A stretch of DNA of 64,000 nucleotides, taken from assembly GCF_018437275.1 (NCBI RefSeq), contig NZ_JAAMFK010000006.1, positions 1 through 64,000 of the forward strand. The letters are read 5' to 3'. This stretch comes from Fructobacillus broussonetiae (GTDB lineage: Bacteria; Bacillota; Bacilli; Lactobacillales; Lactobacillaceae). A model generated the notes under the pieces. It saw only the letters and a list, made by a program, of their open reading frames with translations. It had not been told where the DNA came from and ran no database searches. Both the position numbers and the translations under genes were made by a program. Within the stretch, counting starts at the first letter, position 1. The number at the start of each line of letters is the position of its first letter. Of this stretch, positions 9,530 through 19,521 are shown piece by piece.

Positions 9530-10525
9530 TTATGATAAATAATTTTTAGTTGCTTGGGCGTATTCCCAAACTTCTTTTGGACTACCATTCTCACCGAAGG
9601 CCAAAATCTGTTGGAAGAAGTCCACCCGATTGTAAAGCTTTTGCCAACGGGAGCGGCTCTGGACGAAGGGCTCATTGACCAAGTCCTGACGCCAAAGCTT
9701 CAACGTCAAAAGAAGGTATTCTGCATAGAGCGCGTGTCGCTTTGCAAGGCTCAAAATCGTTCCGACAAGCCGTCCCATTTCGCCCATGGTTAACGGCGTG
9801 TCCAATGTCCGCAAGTTCGTCATCAAGCAGGCCAGCAAGAAGAGCTTATCGGCTCGTGCTAACTTCGGATCTTCAAAGAGTGCTCCCAAGACATTGGCTA
9901 GGTGACTGTAGATATGCACCCATCCGCTTTCTTCAGTATACCCGCGCGTGTCCTTTTCTGCCAACATTAATACTGACAATTTCAAAACGATGTTTTCTTT
10001 CATCTCGTCATCGATGAAGGAGACCGAACCGTTTTGGTCCTCGTTAATCAAAATAGCCAGTAATGCTAGACAGTATGAGCGGTAGAAAGCCCCATCATTC
10101 TTTTCTTCCAAGACGTGAGACAAAAGGCGCGACTCATCCGTCAATTCCGCAACTACCGTGCGCAACTGCTCATTGCTTAAATGATGACCCGTTACCGCGT
10201 TTCCAAGAAAGAAAAAGGCGCCCGTGTCGCGAATCGTTGAATCCGTGGCTGACAGGAGTAAAAGAAAGCGGCGCAAATCATCGGAATCCATCGTTGATGG
10301 TGCAATTTCACCGTTTTCTTCTTTTTTCCAAAGATCTTGGTAAGCCGCCATTTGATCGAGCGATTCATAGGCAGAAAGCAAAGGGGGCATCGGCGTTTCT
10401 TTGCCATACTTGATATCCTGTCGGATTGCAAAAAGCATATCGGGCAGTGATTTCAGAAGCTTTCCTTGCTTCACACCATCCAGCATGAAGTGCAGTTGAG
10501 CGTATACACTGTCTAATTCTTCCAT
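9530..10525 (-). CDS. DUF2785 domain-containing protein
   Basis: A 331-residue predicted cytoplasmic, mostly helical protein. The run of short helical repeats and the segments LSATDSTIRDTGAFFFLG and TEESGWVHIYSHLANVLGALFEDP match DUF2785, whose function is unknown. TAAGGAGGAATC precedes the ATG and contains the rodA stop, so it is the last gene of the mreB-DUF2969-rodA operon, with a 9-nt gap. The position suggests a role near cell elongation, but this is inference only. Confidence 0.75.
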   Translation of the reverse strand: MEELDSVYAQLHFMLDGVKQGKLLKSLPDMLFAIRQDIKYGKETPMPPLLSAYESLDQMAAYQDLWKKEENGEIAPSTMDSDDLRRFLLLLSATDSTIRDTGAFFFLGNAVTGHHLSNEQLRTVVAELTDESRLLSHVLEEKNDGAFYRSYCLALLAILINEDQNGSVSFIDDEMKENIVLKLSVLMLAEKDTRGYTEESGWVHIYSHLANVLGALFEDPKLARADKLFLLACLMTNLRTLDTPLTMGEMGRLVGTILSLAKRHALYAEYLLLTLKLWRQDLVNEPFVQSRSRWQKLYNRVDFFQQILAFGENGSPKEVWEYAQATKNYLS

Positions 10526-10534
10526 GATTCCTCC

Positions 10535-11746
10535 TTAGAGTGAGAAGTCATTTGATTCGTTAAAGACACGACTCTTCTGCTGGTAAGACATCGACATAAT
10601 TAAGCCGACTCCTATCATGTTCGAAAGAAGAGACGATCCTCCCTGCGAAATGAATGGCAATGGAATTCCTGTCAATGGCAAGAGGGCGATGTTCATTCCA
10701 ATGTTTTCGAAAACGTGGAAGAGAACCATCACGACCACACCAGTGGCGATGTATGCGTAGAAAGTGTTACGAGCCTTGAAGGTTGCCTTAATCATCAAGT
10801 ACAACAAGACGAAGTAGACTGCAATCAAGAAGGCTCCACCAACGAATCCAAAGGTCTCCCCCATTACGGAGAAAATCATATCGGACTCACGAACCGGAAC
10901 GAAAACCTTGAGGTTTCCAAAACCTGAGCCCCAAAGTTGTCCCGATCCAATGGCCTTCAAGTTCTGGTAGGTCTGATAACCGGAATCAGAAGTATCTTGT
11001 CCCGGGTGTAACCAAGCATCGATTCGTGCAAATTGGTAGGCTTGGAACCCAAAGGCCCCAAGAATTGAACGACCAATTGCAGATGTCACGAAGAAGAGCA
11101 TCGTGGAAGCTACGGCTCCAATTGAAATCAAAACCGGGCCAAGAATGCGCCAGGTAATTCCTGACACGATGGTAATTCCACCAAGCATAGCGATGAAAAC
11201 AAGCAACGTTCCCAAATCGTTTTGCAAGGCAATCAAGAAGGCAACGGGCAAGAACACGCCTGCCATCTTGAAAATCAAGACCCAGTCGGATTCAACCGTG
11301 TGTTCTGGGTAAAGACGGTTGTGATTGGCCACGACCTTCGCCAACATCAAGATGAAGGCCGGCTTCACAATTTCTGATGGTTGAAGGGAGACGGGGCCAA
11401 AGGCAATCCAGGACTTCGCACCAGCCTGCAAAGCAAGCGCCCGGTTATAAAAGAAGAGAACGGCAATCAATAACGCAATTCCTAAACCGTATGCCACTGG
11501 TGCCAAACGCCAAAGCTGAAAGGCGTCAAAGCGCATAATGAAGGCAATCATCACAGCACCGATAACCCAGTAAAGTAACTGCATGATGATGGCACGTATT
11601 GGTGATGCCCCCTTTCCACCATCAAGAATGGCAAAGTACAAGGAGTACAAACCGATTAACATGAGTAAGATCAAGACGAGGATCATTCCCCAGTCGAGCT
11701 CGGATGCCGAAGTACGACTCGTTTTGTGGGCGTTGAAACGTTGCAT
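10535..11746 (-). CDS. rodA: rod-shape SEDS protein RodA
   Basis: A 403-residue polytopic membrane protein of the FtsW/RodA/SpoVE (SEDS) family with about ten helices. Motifs include QNDLGTLLVFIAMLGG and the C-terminal PLTGIPLPFISQGGSSLLSNM. SEDS proteins polymerise lipid II. Linkage to mreB points to RodA and lateral wall growth rather than FtsW. GGGAG is 6 nt before the ATG at 11746; a TTG codon immediately before it is not needed. Confidence 0.9.
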   Translation of the reverse strand: MQRFNAHKTSRTSASELDWGMILVLILLMLIGLYSLYFAILDGGKGASPIRAIIMQLLYWVIGAVMIAFIMRFDAFQLWRLAPVAYGLGIALLIAVLFFYNRALALQAGAKSWIAFGPVSLQPSEIVKPAFILMLAKVVANHNRLYPEHTVESDWVLIFKMAGVFLPVAFLIALQNDLGTLLVFIAMLGGITIVSGITWRILGPVLISIGAVASTMLFFVTSAIGRSILGAFGFQAYQFARIDAWLHPGQDTSDSGYQTYQNLKAIGSGQLWGSGFGNLKVFVPVRESDMIFSVMGETFGFVGGAFLIAVYFVLLYLMIKATFKARNTFYAYIATGVVVMVLFHVFENIGMNIALLPLTGIPLPFISQGGSSLLSNMIGVGLIMSMSYQQKSRVFNESNDFSL

Positions 11747-11781
11747 CAAATTCTCCCTTAGAGATAAAGCTTTTTATGTAC

Positions 11782-11806
11782 AAAAACCCCTTGCCGAGGC
11801 AAAGGA
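11782..11806 (-). terminator. attenuator between DUF2969 gene and rodA
   Basis: On the minus strand CCTTTGCC-TC-GGCAAGGGG is followed by TTTTT, about 35 nt before the rodA start. It probably reduces rodA transcription relative to mreB. Confidence 0.65.
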
Positions 11807-11818
11807 TTCTTTTAAGAG

Positions 11819-12028
11819 TTAGTAATAAAGGTTGTATGAAGAAAGCAAAGCTTGCAAAGCTTCGTCTTCTGACTGTGCAGAAGCAATCACAACTTGCTTA
11901 CCCAAGGTTGCCTTGTAGGCACCTTGACTCTCTTCAATTAGACCGATTTCCTGATCGTCAACAAAGACCTGAACTTGGTCGTTTGCCTTTTTTAGTGAAA
12001 CAGCAAAGCTCTGATTTTTCTTAGACAT
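11819..12028 (-). CDS. DUF2969 family protein
   Basis: A 69-residue lactobacillar protein of unknown function (MSKKNQSFAVSLKKANDQVQVFVDDQEIGLIEE...). It is predicted to be mainly beta. It sits between mreB and rodA, the usual place for this family. CTAAGGAG precedes the ATG at 12028 and includes the mreB stop codon, which suggests translational coupling. A TTG codon one position upstream is not required. Confidence 0.75.
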   Translation of the reverse strand: MSKKNQSFAVSLKKANDQVQVFVDDQEIGLIEESQGAYKATLGKQVVIASAQSEDEALQALLSSYNLYY

Positions 12029-12039
12029 CAAAAAACTCC

Positions 12040-13023
12040 TTAGTCCTTAGCCATCATGTGTTCCAGCAAAGCACCGGTACCCTTGGCTACGTTATCCAAT
12101 GGTGATTCAGCGATGAAGACAGGAACACCCAAGCGGTCTGACAAGAACTTGTCAATTCCGTTAAGCAATGCACCACCACCGGTCAACATGATTCCACGAT
12201 CGATGATGTCAGCTGCCAATTCAGGTGGCAACTTTGACAATGCCAAGTGTGCTGCGTCAGCGATTTGAGCCAACGTTTCGTGCAAGGCAGATTCGATTTC
12301 GTTTGAGTTAACCGTAATCGTTTGTGGCATTCCTTGGAAGTTATCACGTCCGCGGACAGCCATTGTCTTAGGGTTATCTGAAGGCAATGCTGAACCAATT
12401 TCAATCTTGATTGTTTCGGCTGAACGCTCTCCAACAACCAGGTTGTGTTCGCGCTTCAAGTAGTTCACGATGTCCACGTTCATGCGGTCACCGGCAACAC
12501 GGATTGATTCTGCGACAACGATGTCACCAAGTGACAAAATGGCGATGTCAGAAGTTCCACCACCCATATCGATAACCATTGATCCGACAGGCTTGAAGAT
12601 GTCCAAACCAGCACCAATAGCGGCAACCTTTGGTTCGTAATCCAAGTAAACCTTGGCACCACCAGCCTTTTCAGCCGCCTGAATGATTGCCTTACGTTCA
12701 ATTTCAGAAATGTTCGTTGGGGCACAGATCATGATGTTTGGCTTTGACATGAAGCCCTTCACGTTCAACTTGTTAACAAAGTAAGTCAACATTGCTTCCG
12801 TGATATCAAAGTCGGAGATAACTCCATCCTTCAAAGGACGTACGGCCCGGATGTTACCAGGTGTACGACCCACCATGCGGTAGGCTTCTGAACCAACAGC
12901 CAATACACGGTCAGTCTTGTCATCAACGGCGACAACGGATGGTTCGTTCAAAACCACTCCTTCACCTTCGACGTAGATCAACACGTTGGCTGTTCCCAAA
13001 TCAATTCCAATATCTCTTGCCAT
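12040..13023 (-). CDS. mreB: rod shape-determining protein MreB
   Basis: A 327-residue actin-family ATPase. Phosphate loop 1 is DIGIDLGTANVLIYV (residues 4-18), phosphate 2 VIDMGGGTSDIAI, and the C-terminal adenosine motif is GIMLTGGGALLNGID. MreB filaments position the elongation machinery (RodA, PBP2, MreC/D) beneath the membrane. It is the first gene of the mreB-DUF2969-rodA-DUF2785 operon. GGAG lies about 10 nt before the ATG. Confidence 0.95.
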   Translation of the reverse strand: MARDIGIDLGTANVLIYVEGEGVVLNEPSVVAVDDKTDRVLAVGSEAYRMVGRTPGNIRAVRPLKDGVISDFDITEAMLTYFVNKLNVKGFMSKPNIMICAPTNISEIERKAIIQAAEKAGGAKVYLDYEPKVAAIGAGLDIFKPVGSMVIDMGGGTSDIAILSLGDIVVAESIRVAGDRMNVDIVNYLKREHNLVVGERSAETIKIEIGSALPSDNPKTMAVRGRDNFQGMPQTITVNSNEIESALHETLAQIADAAHLALSKLPPELAADIIDRGIMLTGGGALLNGIDKFLSDRLGVPVFIAESPLDNVAKGTGALLEHMMAKD

Positions 13024-13087
13024 CGTTCATTTTCTCCAAAATATAGGTTACTGAGGGAAGTGTAAATCCTCCCCTACAATCCTTTCG

Positions 13088-13096
13088 ATTATACCA
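13088..13096 (-). promoter_or_regulatory. extended -10 promoter of mreB
   Basis: On the minus strand the sequence reads TGGTATAAT. No good -35 is evident at 17 bp. It lies about 65 bp upstream of the mreB start. Confidence 0.55.
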
Positions 13097-13194
13097 TATT
13101 TAGCCAGTAGAAAAGGCTAATTCCGGTTAATCTTCGCCCTTATTTCTAATCAAATGAAAAATCTTTCCTTAATTTAAAAACAGTTACGAAAACT

Positions 13195-13896
13195 TCACCT
13201 TGCTAATGAGCAGGAAGTGACAAAAGTCGCGCCCGCTTCAAGCAAGCGGGCTTGTGCGTGATAGAGTGTTCGTTCCGTTGTATAGACGTCATCAACGAGC
13301 AAGACGCGCTTTCCTTTCAACCTTTTTACTTTCTCTTGATCAAGTATAAAGGGCTGTTTGGCATGCAGGCGGGCCTGACGACTCTTTTCGGATTGGTCCT
13401 TTCCTTTGTTTTTTCGAACTTTCAGTGCTTCAATCACTTTCGGTGTTGGTGGCAGATAAGGCACCACCTGGTTAAATCCCCGCGTGCCATAGCGCGTCTT
13501 GCTAACCGGGATTGGCACCACGTAATCGATTTTTTCTTTCTTAATAATTTGCCGAATCATCTCATGCATCCGTTTTTGAAAAAGGCGCGCCATTCGATAA
13601 TCCCCAATGAACTTATATTTGGCCATGTAAGCTTTCATCTGTTCGTTATAAACATAGAGCGCCTGGTGCTTTAACAAGGTCACTTGTTTTTTCTTCCAAT
13701 AGCCGCAGTCCCCACATACTTTTCCTTCTTCTTTTACCTTTCGCCCACACCCGAGACAGTTCGGGCCAATTAAGGGTTCAAAGGCCATTAAGCAGTCAAG
13801 ACAGTAATCGCTTTCTGCCAGATCAATGCCCCAGAGTGTGTGTATCATCGTTGGTTCTTCGTATAATTTTTTGTCACATATTAGGCATTTTTTCAT
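13195..13896 (-). CDS. comFC: ComFC-family phosphoribosyltransferase-like protein
   Basis: A 233-residue protein. The N-terminus has paired cysteines (CLICDKK, CLDC, CLGCGR, CGDCG) forming zinc ribbons, and the C-terminus has a type I phosphoribosyltransferase fold with the PRPP motif RVLLVDDVYTTERTL. ComFC works with ComFA in internalising single-stranded DNA during competence. It follows comFA on the same strand with a gap of about 75 nt. GAGGAAG precedes the ATG. Confidence 0.88.
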   Translation of the reverse strand: MKKCLICDKKLYEEPTMIHTLWGIDLAESDYCLDCLMAFEPLIGPNCLGCGRKVKEEGKVCGDCGYWKKKQVTLLKHQALYVYNEQMKAYMAKYKFIGDYRMARLFQKRMHEMIRQIIKKEKIDYVVPIPVSKTRYGTRGFNQVVPYLPPTPKVIEALKVRKNKGKDQSEKSRQARLHAKQPFILDQEKVKRLKGKRVLLVDDVYTTERTLYHAQARLLEAGATFVTSCSLAR

Positions 13897-13971
13897 GTTG
13901 GTTTCTTCCTCACTTTTCGTGATGGACTCCCTTTGGCACTGCCTCTTTTTATTAATTGTTGTTATCTTGCA

Positions 13972-15279
13972 TTACTTTTTAGATGTGCGACGTTTTTGAG
14001 CGAGTCGATTTCGTTTCTTAATGGCTCTTTTCGCCTGGAAAATTGCCCACGTTGGGCTTTTCGCCAAAAAAATAACGTCCCCTTCCGCACTCTCCTGACT
14101 ACGACCAACACGCCCGGCGATTTGCACGAGTGCACTGGCGGAAAAGACCGGTGAGTCTGCTCCCAAAACAGCGACCTGGAGACCGGGTAGCGTGACGCCA
14201 CGCTCAAGAATCGTGGTGGTGATGAGATATTGGTAGTTGTGGCCGCGTAAGCGGCTGACTTTGGAGAGGCGGTCTTTATCGCGAGCATGCACGGTTGTTC
14301 CTGAATACTTGGTCAGTTTTTGAACGTAGTCGAAGACCCCCTCCAAATCATCGACGTGTGGCACGAACAGCAGGAAAGGCAATCCGGCCTGTTCCCAACG
14401 CAAAATGGCTTCAGCCAACGCTTTAGGCGGTCCCAGTTGCCAGTTTGACCCCTCATAAAACACCTGAATCTCTGGTAGCAGATGACCGTGAAAACGAGCG
14501 GGCAACTCATGAACGATAAGTTTCCCTCGGCGTTCTTGTCGCAACAGTTTCTTTGACGGAGTCGCCGATAGATAGACGGTGCTCCCCGTTTCTTTCTTAG
14601 CCTGTTTCAACGCACGTTCTAAAATTGGGTTGTTTCGAAACGGAAAAGCATCCACTTCGTCGACAGCAATGAGGTCAAACGCCCGGTAGAACCGAAGGGC
14701 CTGGTGCGTTGTGCCAATGACGAACTGTGAATATTGGTAGGGTGCTTCTTGCGCGCCGTAAAGCACCTGCGTGAAAACAGGAAAGGCCGCCTTCAACCTA
14801 GGGGCAAGTTCCAAGACAACGTCTACCCGCGGCGACAAAAGAGCCACCCGGTCTCCGTTTCTCAAGGCGTCATTAATCAGCAAAAAAAGCATTTCTGTCT
14901 TACCGGCACCGGTCACCGCCCAGACCAACTGGTCTTTTTTCTTCCGATAATAGTTGACCAAAGCTTGGCCAACCTCACCCTGATCTGTTGTTAAATGGCC
15001 CTTCCATGACATCCCCGGAAAACTTTCAAAAACATTTGGCTCCGGCAAAGTCAAAAGCAGATCATGAGTCGAAATCCTTCCCAAATTCAAACAAGCTAAG
15101 CAAAAATAGTGCCCGTTTGGCAATGGACTGTGTTCGTTTTGACCACAGCGAAAACACCGACCGTTTTTGAAGGGCTCAATCACCGTCACTCCTTTTGGAA
15201 CTGGCCAAACTTTTGGCCACGTCAGCAAGCGTCCGTATAGAATGCCGTCGTTCATCCGCTCTCTTTTAATCCCTTCCAT
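13972..15279 (-). CDS. comFA: competence DNA-import helicase ComFA
   Basis: A 435-residue DEAD-box-like ATPase. A four-cysteine zinc site (Cys42, 45, 60, 63) precedes the helicase core. Walker A VTGAGKTEM is at 122-130, the DExD-like motif is VDEVD, then motif III LSATPS and motif VI QIAGRVGRS. ComFA is the ATP-driven motor that pulls transforming ssDNA through ComEC. The ATG at 15279 has AAAGGAGCC upstream; an in-frame extension to 15369 would overlap the divergent yvyE promoter and start and is rejected. Confidence 0.9.
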   Translation of the reverse strand: MEGIKRERMNDGILYGRLLTWPKVWPVPKGVTVIEPFKNGRCFRCGQNEHSPLPNGHYFCLACLNLGRISTHDLLLTLPEPNVFESFPGMSWKGHLTTDQGEVGQALVNYYRKKKDQLVWAVTGAGKTEMLFLLINDALRNGDRVALLSPRVDVVLELAPRLKAAFPVFTQVLYGAQEAPYQYSQFVIGTTHQALRFYRAFDLIAVDEVDAFPFRNNPILERALKQAKKETGSTVYLSATPSKKLLRQERRGKLIVHELPARFHGHLLPEIQVFYEGSNWQLGPPKALAEAILRWEQAGLPFLLFVPHVDDLEGVFDYVQKLTKYSGTTVHARDKDRLSKVSRLRGHNYQYLITTTILERGVTLPGLQVAVLGADSPVFSASALVQIAGRVGRSQESAEGDVIFLAKSPTWAIFQAKRAIKKRNRLAQKRRTSKK

Positions 15280-15344
15280 TTTGGCTCCTTTCTTATAGCA
15301 CCTAAAAATCAACCTTTCCTTTCTTCTCTCCTCTCTTTCCCCCG

Positions 15345-15353
15345 TGATATAAT
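15345..15353 (+). promoter_or_regulatory. extended -10 promoter of yvyE
   Basis: The sequence TGATATAAT ends 7 nt before the yvyE ATG, so transcription should begin at or within a base of the start codon. Confidence 0.65.
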
Positions 15354-15360
15354 ACGAAAC

Positions 15361-15996
15361 ATGGAACACTTTTACTTATTAAAACCTCAAGAAGGCACCT
15401 GGGAACAAACAATCAAGAAATCTGATTTCATCGTTTACTTGGTTCGCGTTAATAGCGAAGACGAAGCCAAAGAAAAAATCGAGATGATCAACAAGAAACA
15501 CTACAAGGCAACCCATAACGTTCATGCCTATGTCATCGGTGACAACGACGAAATCAAGCGCTACACCGACGATGGTGAACCTTCAGGTACGGCTGGCGTG
15601 CCAATGCTTGAAGTCTTGCAGAAACAGGGCGTGCACAACTGTTTAGCCATCGTCACCCGTTACTTTGGGGGAATCAAGCTTGGTGCAGGTGGTTTGATCC
15701 GCGCATATGCTGGAACAACCGCGGGCGGTTTGGATGATCTTGGTTTAGTTGAACGTTTAAACCGGGCCGTTCTAAAACTAACCGTTGATTATTCCAATAA
15801 CGACGAGCTCACTTACTGGCTAAAGGAAAACGAATATTTGGTTCATGACACGTCTTATGACACGGCTGTGCACCATGAAGTGGCTGTTGCTCCAGAAGAC
15901 GTTCATGCCTTCGAAGAAGAACTCACAAACCGCTTTGCGGGGCGGATTACCTTCGATAAGATAGGTGAAACCTACTTGGAAATCGATAAAAAATAG
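15361..15996 (+). CDS. yvyE: YigZ/IMPACT family protein (YvyE)
   Basis: A 211-residue protein with an N-terminal UPF0029/IMPACT domain (KKSDFIVYLVRV, THNVHAYVIGD, DDGEPSGTAGVPMLEVL, TRYFGGIKLGAGGLIRAY) and a C-terminal DUF1949 ferredoxin-like domain. In eukaryotes the IMPACT domain regulates GCN2; the bacterial role is unclear. The gene diverges from comFA, the usual yvyE arrangement. No Shine-Dalgarno precedes the conserved ATG and the -10 box abuts it, so the mRNA is probably leaderless. Confidence 0.88.
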   Translation: MEHFYLLKPQEGTWEQTIKKSDFIVYLVRVNSEDEAKEKIEMINKKHYKATHNVHAYVIGDNDEIKRYTDDGEPSGTAGVPMLEVLQKQGVHNCLAIVTRYFGGIKLGAGGLIRAYAGTTAGGLDDLGLVERLNRAVLKLTVDYSNNDELTYWLKENEYLVHDTSYDTAVHHEVAVAPEDVHAFEEELTNRFAGRITFDKIGETYLEIDKK

Positions 15997-16004
15997 GTTA
16001 TAAT
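15976..16004 (+). promoter_or_regulatory. tRNA-Arg promoter overlapping the yvyE 3' end
   Basis: TTGGAA (15976-15981) and TATAAT (15999-16004) are 17 bp apart. The -35 lies inside yvyE. Confidence 0.65.
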
Positions 16005-16014
16005 TACATAGTTC

Positions 16015-16086
16015 GCGCGGTTGGTGTAATGGATAGCACTCAAGATTCCGGTTCTTGCAATCCGGGTTCGACTCCCGGATCGCGCA
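16015..16086 (+). tRNA. tRNA-Arg(CCG)
   Basis: A full cloverleaf. The acceptor GCGCGGT pairs with ATCGCGC, the anticodon stem CAAGA/TCTTG encloses loop TTCCGGT (anticodon CCG), and the T-arm is CCGGG-TTCGACT-CCCGG. CCA is not encoded. Confidence 0.93.
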
Positions 16087-16091
16087 CTATG

Positions 16092-16128
16092 AAAAAAAGG
16101 ACGAGCATTCGCTCGTCCTTTTTCTTTT
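16092..16128. terminator. terminator after tRNA-Arg
   Basis: AAAAAAAGGACGAGC-ATTC-GCTCGTCCTTTTT. It can also serve tag from the other strand. Confidence 0.85.
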
Positions 16129-16158
16129 GCTCTTTTTTTGCAATGAAACGAAACAACT

Positions 16159-16728
16159 TTACAGCACATCATGCCAATCACAATCCTGGTTATGTCCGTT
16201 GTGAATGCCTATTGCTTGTAAGAACGACTCAATCACCACCGGGCCCGTAAAAGAAAAGCCAGAAGCTTTTAGTTCTCGACTAATCTTTTGGGATAAGGGG
16301 GTGGTTGGCGCTAGTTTTTCCCCAGGTTGGGCACCAACATCTTGACGCTCGCCTTCGGCTTCATCCCAACAGTATCCGTTAAGTGTTAATCCTCGCTCGT
16401 GCCAGTCAGCAATTTCCTTAGCGTTTTGTATAACCGCCTCAATTTTTGATCGATTTCGGATGATGTTTGGGTCTTCTAGTAGTCTTTTGACATCATCTTC
16501 CGTGAATGTGGCAATTTGATCGACGTTAAAATAGGCAAACGCCCGCTGCAATGCCGCCCTTTTTGAAAGCACGACACGCCAGTTTAATCCTGACTGAAAT
16601 AATTCGAGCGAAAGCCACTCAAAGGTCAAACGCTCATCGCGAACGATTCGACTGTATTCGTCATCATGATAACGCAGTAAGATATCGGTTGCTTTCTCTG
16701 ATTCAACCCATAAGCATCGTTTTGGCAT
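16159..16728 (-). CDS. tag: DNA-3-methyladenine glycosylase I
   Basis: A 189-residue helix-hairpin-helix glycosylase that removes 3-methyladenine from DNA. The family zinc ligands can be read as Cys5 (KRCLWVE), His21, His179 and Cys183 (HNQDC). The conserved block LFQSGLNWRVVLSKRAALQRAF, in which family members usually have E/Q at the pocket, is present. Length matches E. coli Tag (187 residues). GGAGC precedes the ATG. It is monocistronic. Confidence 0.9.
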   Translation of the reverse strand: MPKRCLWVESEKATDILLRYHDDEYSRIVRDERLTFEWLSLELFQSGLNWRVVLSKRAALQRAFAYFNVDQIATFTEDDVKRLLEDPNIIRNRSKIEAVIQNAKEIADWHERGLTLNGYCWDEAEGERQDVGAQPGEKLAPTTPLSQKISRELKASGFSFTGPVVIESFLQAIGIHNGHNQDCDWHDVL

Positions 16729-16783
16729 AGTTGCTCCTTTCAGTTCTTATGCAACTCCCTAACTAATACTACGAATGAGAGCA

Positions 16784-16811
16784 CAAAAAAACGCTCCGAA
16801 GAGCGTTTTTC
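16784..16811 (-). terminator. terminator of eno
   Basis: On the minus strand AAAAACGCTC-TTCG-GAGCGTTTTTTT. Confidence 0.85.
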
Positions 16812-16822
16812 TTTATAAAGAA

Positions 16823-18148
<1,326 letters not shown>

Positions 18149-18199
18149 CTATCTGTTCTCCTTTTGTATGTGGGTTATTGTTTATACAATTCCAATTAA

Positions 18200-18228
18200 A
18201 GTATAACACCCTTAAAACTCAAATTGAA
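18200..18228 (-). promoter_or_regulatory. eno promoter
   Basis: On the minus strand TTCAAT (18228-18223) and TATACT (18205-18200) are spaced 17 bp, with a TG extended -10 (TGTTATACT). Confidence 0.6.
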
Positions 18229-18285
18229 CAGGAATTTGTGCAAGAATGCCCAATTTTCGACTTTTCTTCTAAGATTAAAGCAAAT

Positions 18286-18313
18286 AAAAAAGTCAGCCAC
18301 GAGGGTGGCTGGC
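18286..18313 (-). terminator. terminator of tpiA
   Basis: On the minus strand AGCCAGCCACC-CTC-GTGGCTGACT is followed by TTTTTT. Confidence 0.75.
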
Positions 18314-18337
18314 TCCGTCATTCTTATTTAGCGTTTT

Positions 18338-19108
18338 TTATCCTTGTTGAGCAATGTCAATCAAATCCAAGAAAGTCTGTGGATTCAAGGCCGCCTTACC
18401 AACCAAGATTCCGTCAATGTCTTCTTGCTTAAAGAAAGAAGCGGCGTTATCCGTGTTAACCGATCCACCGTACAGAATTCGAGTCTGATCAGCTAAGTCT
18501 TGGTTGTACAAGTTGGCGAGGGAGGCGCGAATCAAAGCTGCGGACTGCTCAGCCTGCTCAGCCGATGCCGCTTCACCTGACCCAATGGCCCAGGTTGGCT
18601 CGTAGGCGATGGCAACGTTTTGCATCTCTTCTTCAGAGATACCATCCAAAGCCTTTTTCAGCTGGCCCAGTTCAACCTGGTCAAGTGCTTGTCCATCGTA
18701 AGCAGACAAGTCTTCGTCCAAATCAACGATTGGCTTCAAGCCGTTCTTCAAAGCGGCCTTGGTCTTCAAGTTCACGCGTTCGTCCGTTTCGTTAAAGAGC
18801 TTTCGACGCTCAAAGTGTCCGATCATCACGTATGACACGCCAATTGCTTTTAGCGCCTTCGGTGACGTTTCGCCGGTGAAGGCTCCCTTGTCTTCCCAGT
18901 GAGCGTCTTGAGCAGCGATGGCAAGTCGGGACCCCTTTGATTGTTGGACCATTTGGGCAAGGTAGAGGTTTTGACCTGCAACAGCAACGTCAGCGTCTTC
19001 ATCCTTTTCAACTTCTGGTAAAATCACGTCCAAGTATGGTGCAACATCTTCAGGCTGCATATTCATTTTCCAGTTGGCTAAAACAAGTGGTCGACGATTC
19101 TTTTTCAT
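18338..19108 (-). CDS. tpiA: triosephosphate isomerase (divergent)
   Basis: A 256-residue TIM barrel interconverting DHAP and glyceraldehyde 3-phosphate. Catalytic residues are visible: Lys14 in ANWKMN, His98 in MIGHFERR, Glu170 in AYEPTWAIGSG, and the phosphate loop YGGSV. Two family positions are unusual: HSER is HFER (Phe99), and the normally conserved C-x-GE-type segment after KPI reads VDLDED. The ATG at 19108 shares its A with the TGA of the upstream gene, so translation is coupled. A GTG immediately upstream is less likely. Confidence 0.92.
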   Translation of the reverse strand: MKKNRRPLVLANWKMNMQPEDVAPYLDVILPEVEKDEDADVAVAGQNLYLAQMVQQSKGSRLAIAAQDAHWEDKGAFTGETSPKALKAIGVSYVMIGHFERRKLFNETDERVNLKTKAALKNGLKPIVDLDEDLSAYDGQALDQVELGQLKKALDGISEEEMQNVAIAYEPTWAIGSGEAASAEQAEQSAALIRASLANLYNQDLADQTRILYGGSVNTDNAASFFKQEDIDGILVGKAALNPQTFLDLIDIAQQG

Positions 19109-19443
19109 CACTTATCGTCCCCTCTTCCCATAAAGAAGATGAAGGCTGCTTCAATGAGCAATAACCACGGAAGGTTCGTTGAACGTTCACCAACCAACAC
19201 AAGTCCTGCATAGGTTACGACCAAGACGAGCAATCCTAAGCCGATACGGATGATGCGCTTCTTGTATCCGGAACGTGACAACACGTCTTCCAAGTGAGCC
19301 TTTTCAACTTCTAATTCTGTAACGTCGAGCTTTAAGGACTCGATCTGACCTAAGAGTTCATCGTTTTCTGCTTGCAGCAATTCGAGTTGGCTCTGGTCTT
19401 CTTTTACTTGTTGGTCTTGTTTGGACCACTTAAATAATTTCAT
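19108..19443 (-). CDS. hypothetical membrane protein with coiled coil
   Basis: A 111-residue protein I cannot assign. It has a charged N-terminal coiled coil (about residues 15-60, heptad-like LELLQAENDELLGQIESLKL), then two hydrophobic segments (IGLGLLVLVVTYAGLVLV and LPWLLLIEAAFIFFMG) and a short charged tail. It is the first gene of a two-gene operon with tpiA and overlaps it by one base. The ATG at 19443 is best spaced from GGAG (7 nt); an ATG at 19449 is too close. Confidence 0.65.
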   Translation of the reverse strand: MKLFKWSKQDQQVKEDQSQLELLQAENDELLGQIESLKLDVTELEVEKAHLEDVLSRSGYKKRIIRIGLGLLVLVVTYAGLVLVGERSTNLPWLLLIEAAFIFFMGRGDDK

Positions 19444-19521
19444 CGGCATTCTCCAATCCTGTATTAGTTTAACAAATATTTGAGGCTTCGACGAAAAGAT
19501 TAGTAAATTTTATTTGTCTGC

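Noticed and set aside
13972-15369. Longer ComFA starting at 15369
   Set aside because: The extension would overlap the yvyE promoter and start, is not family-like, and lacks a ribosome site; the ATG at 15279 has a strong one.
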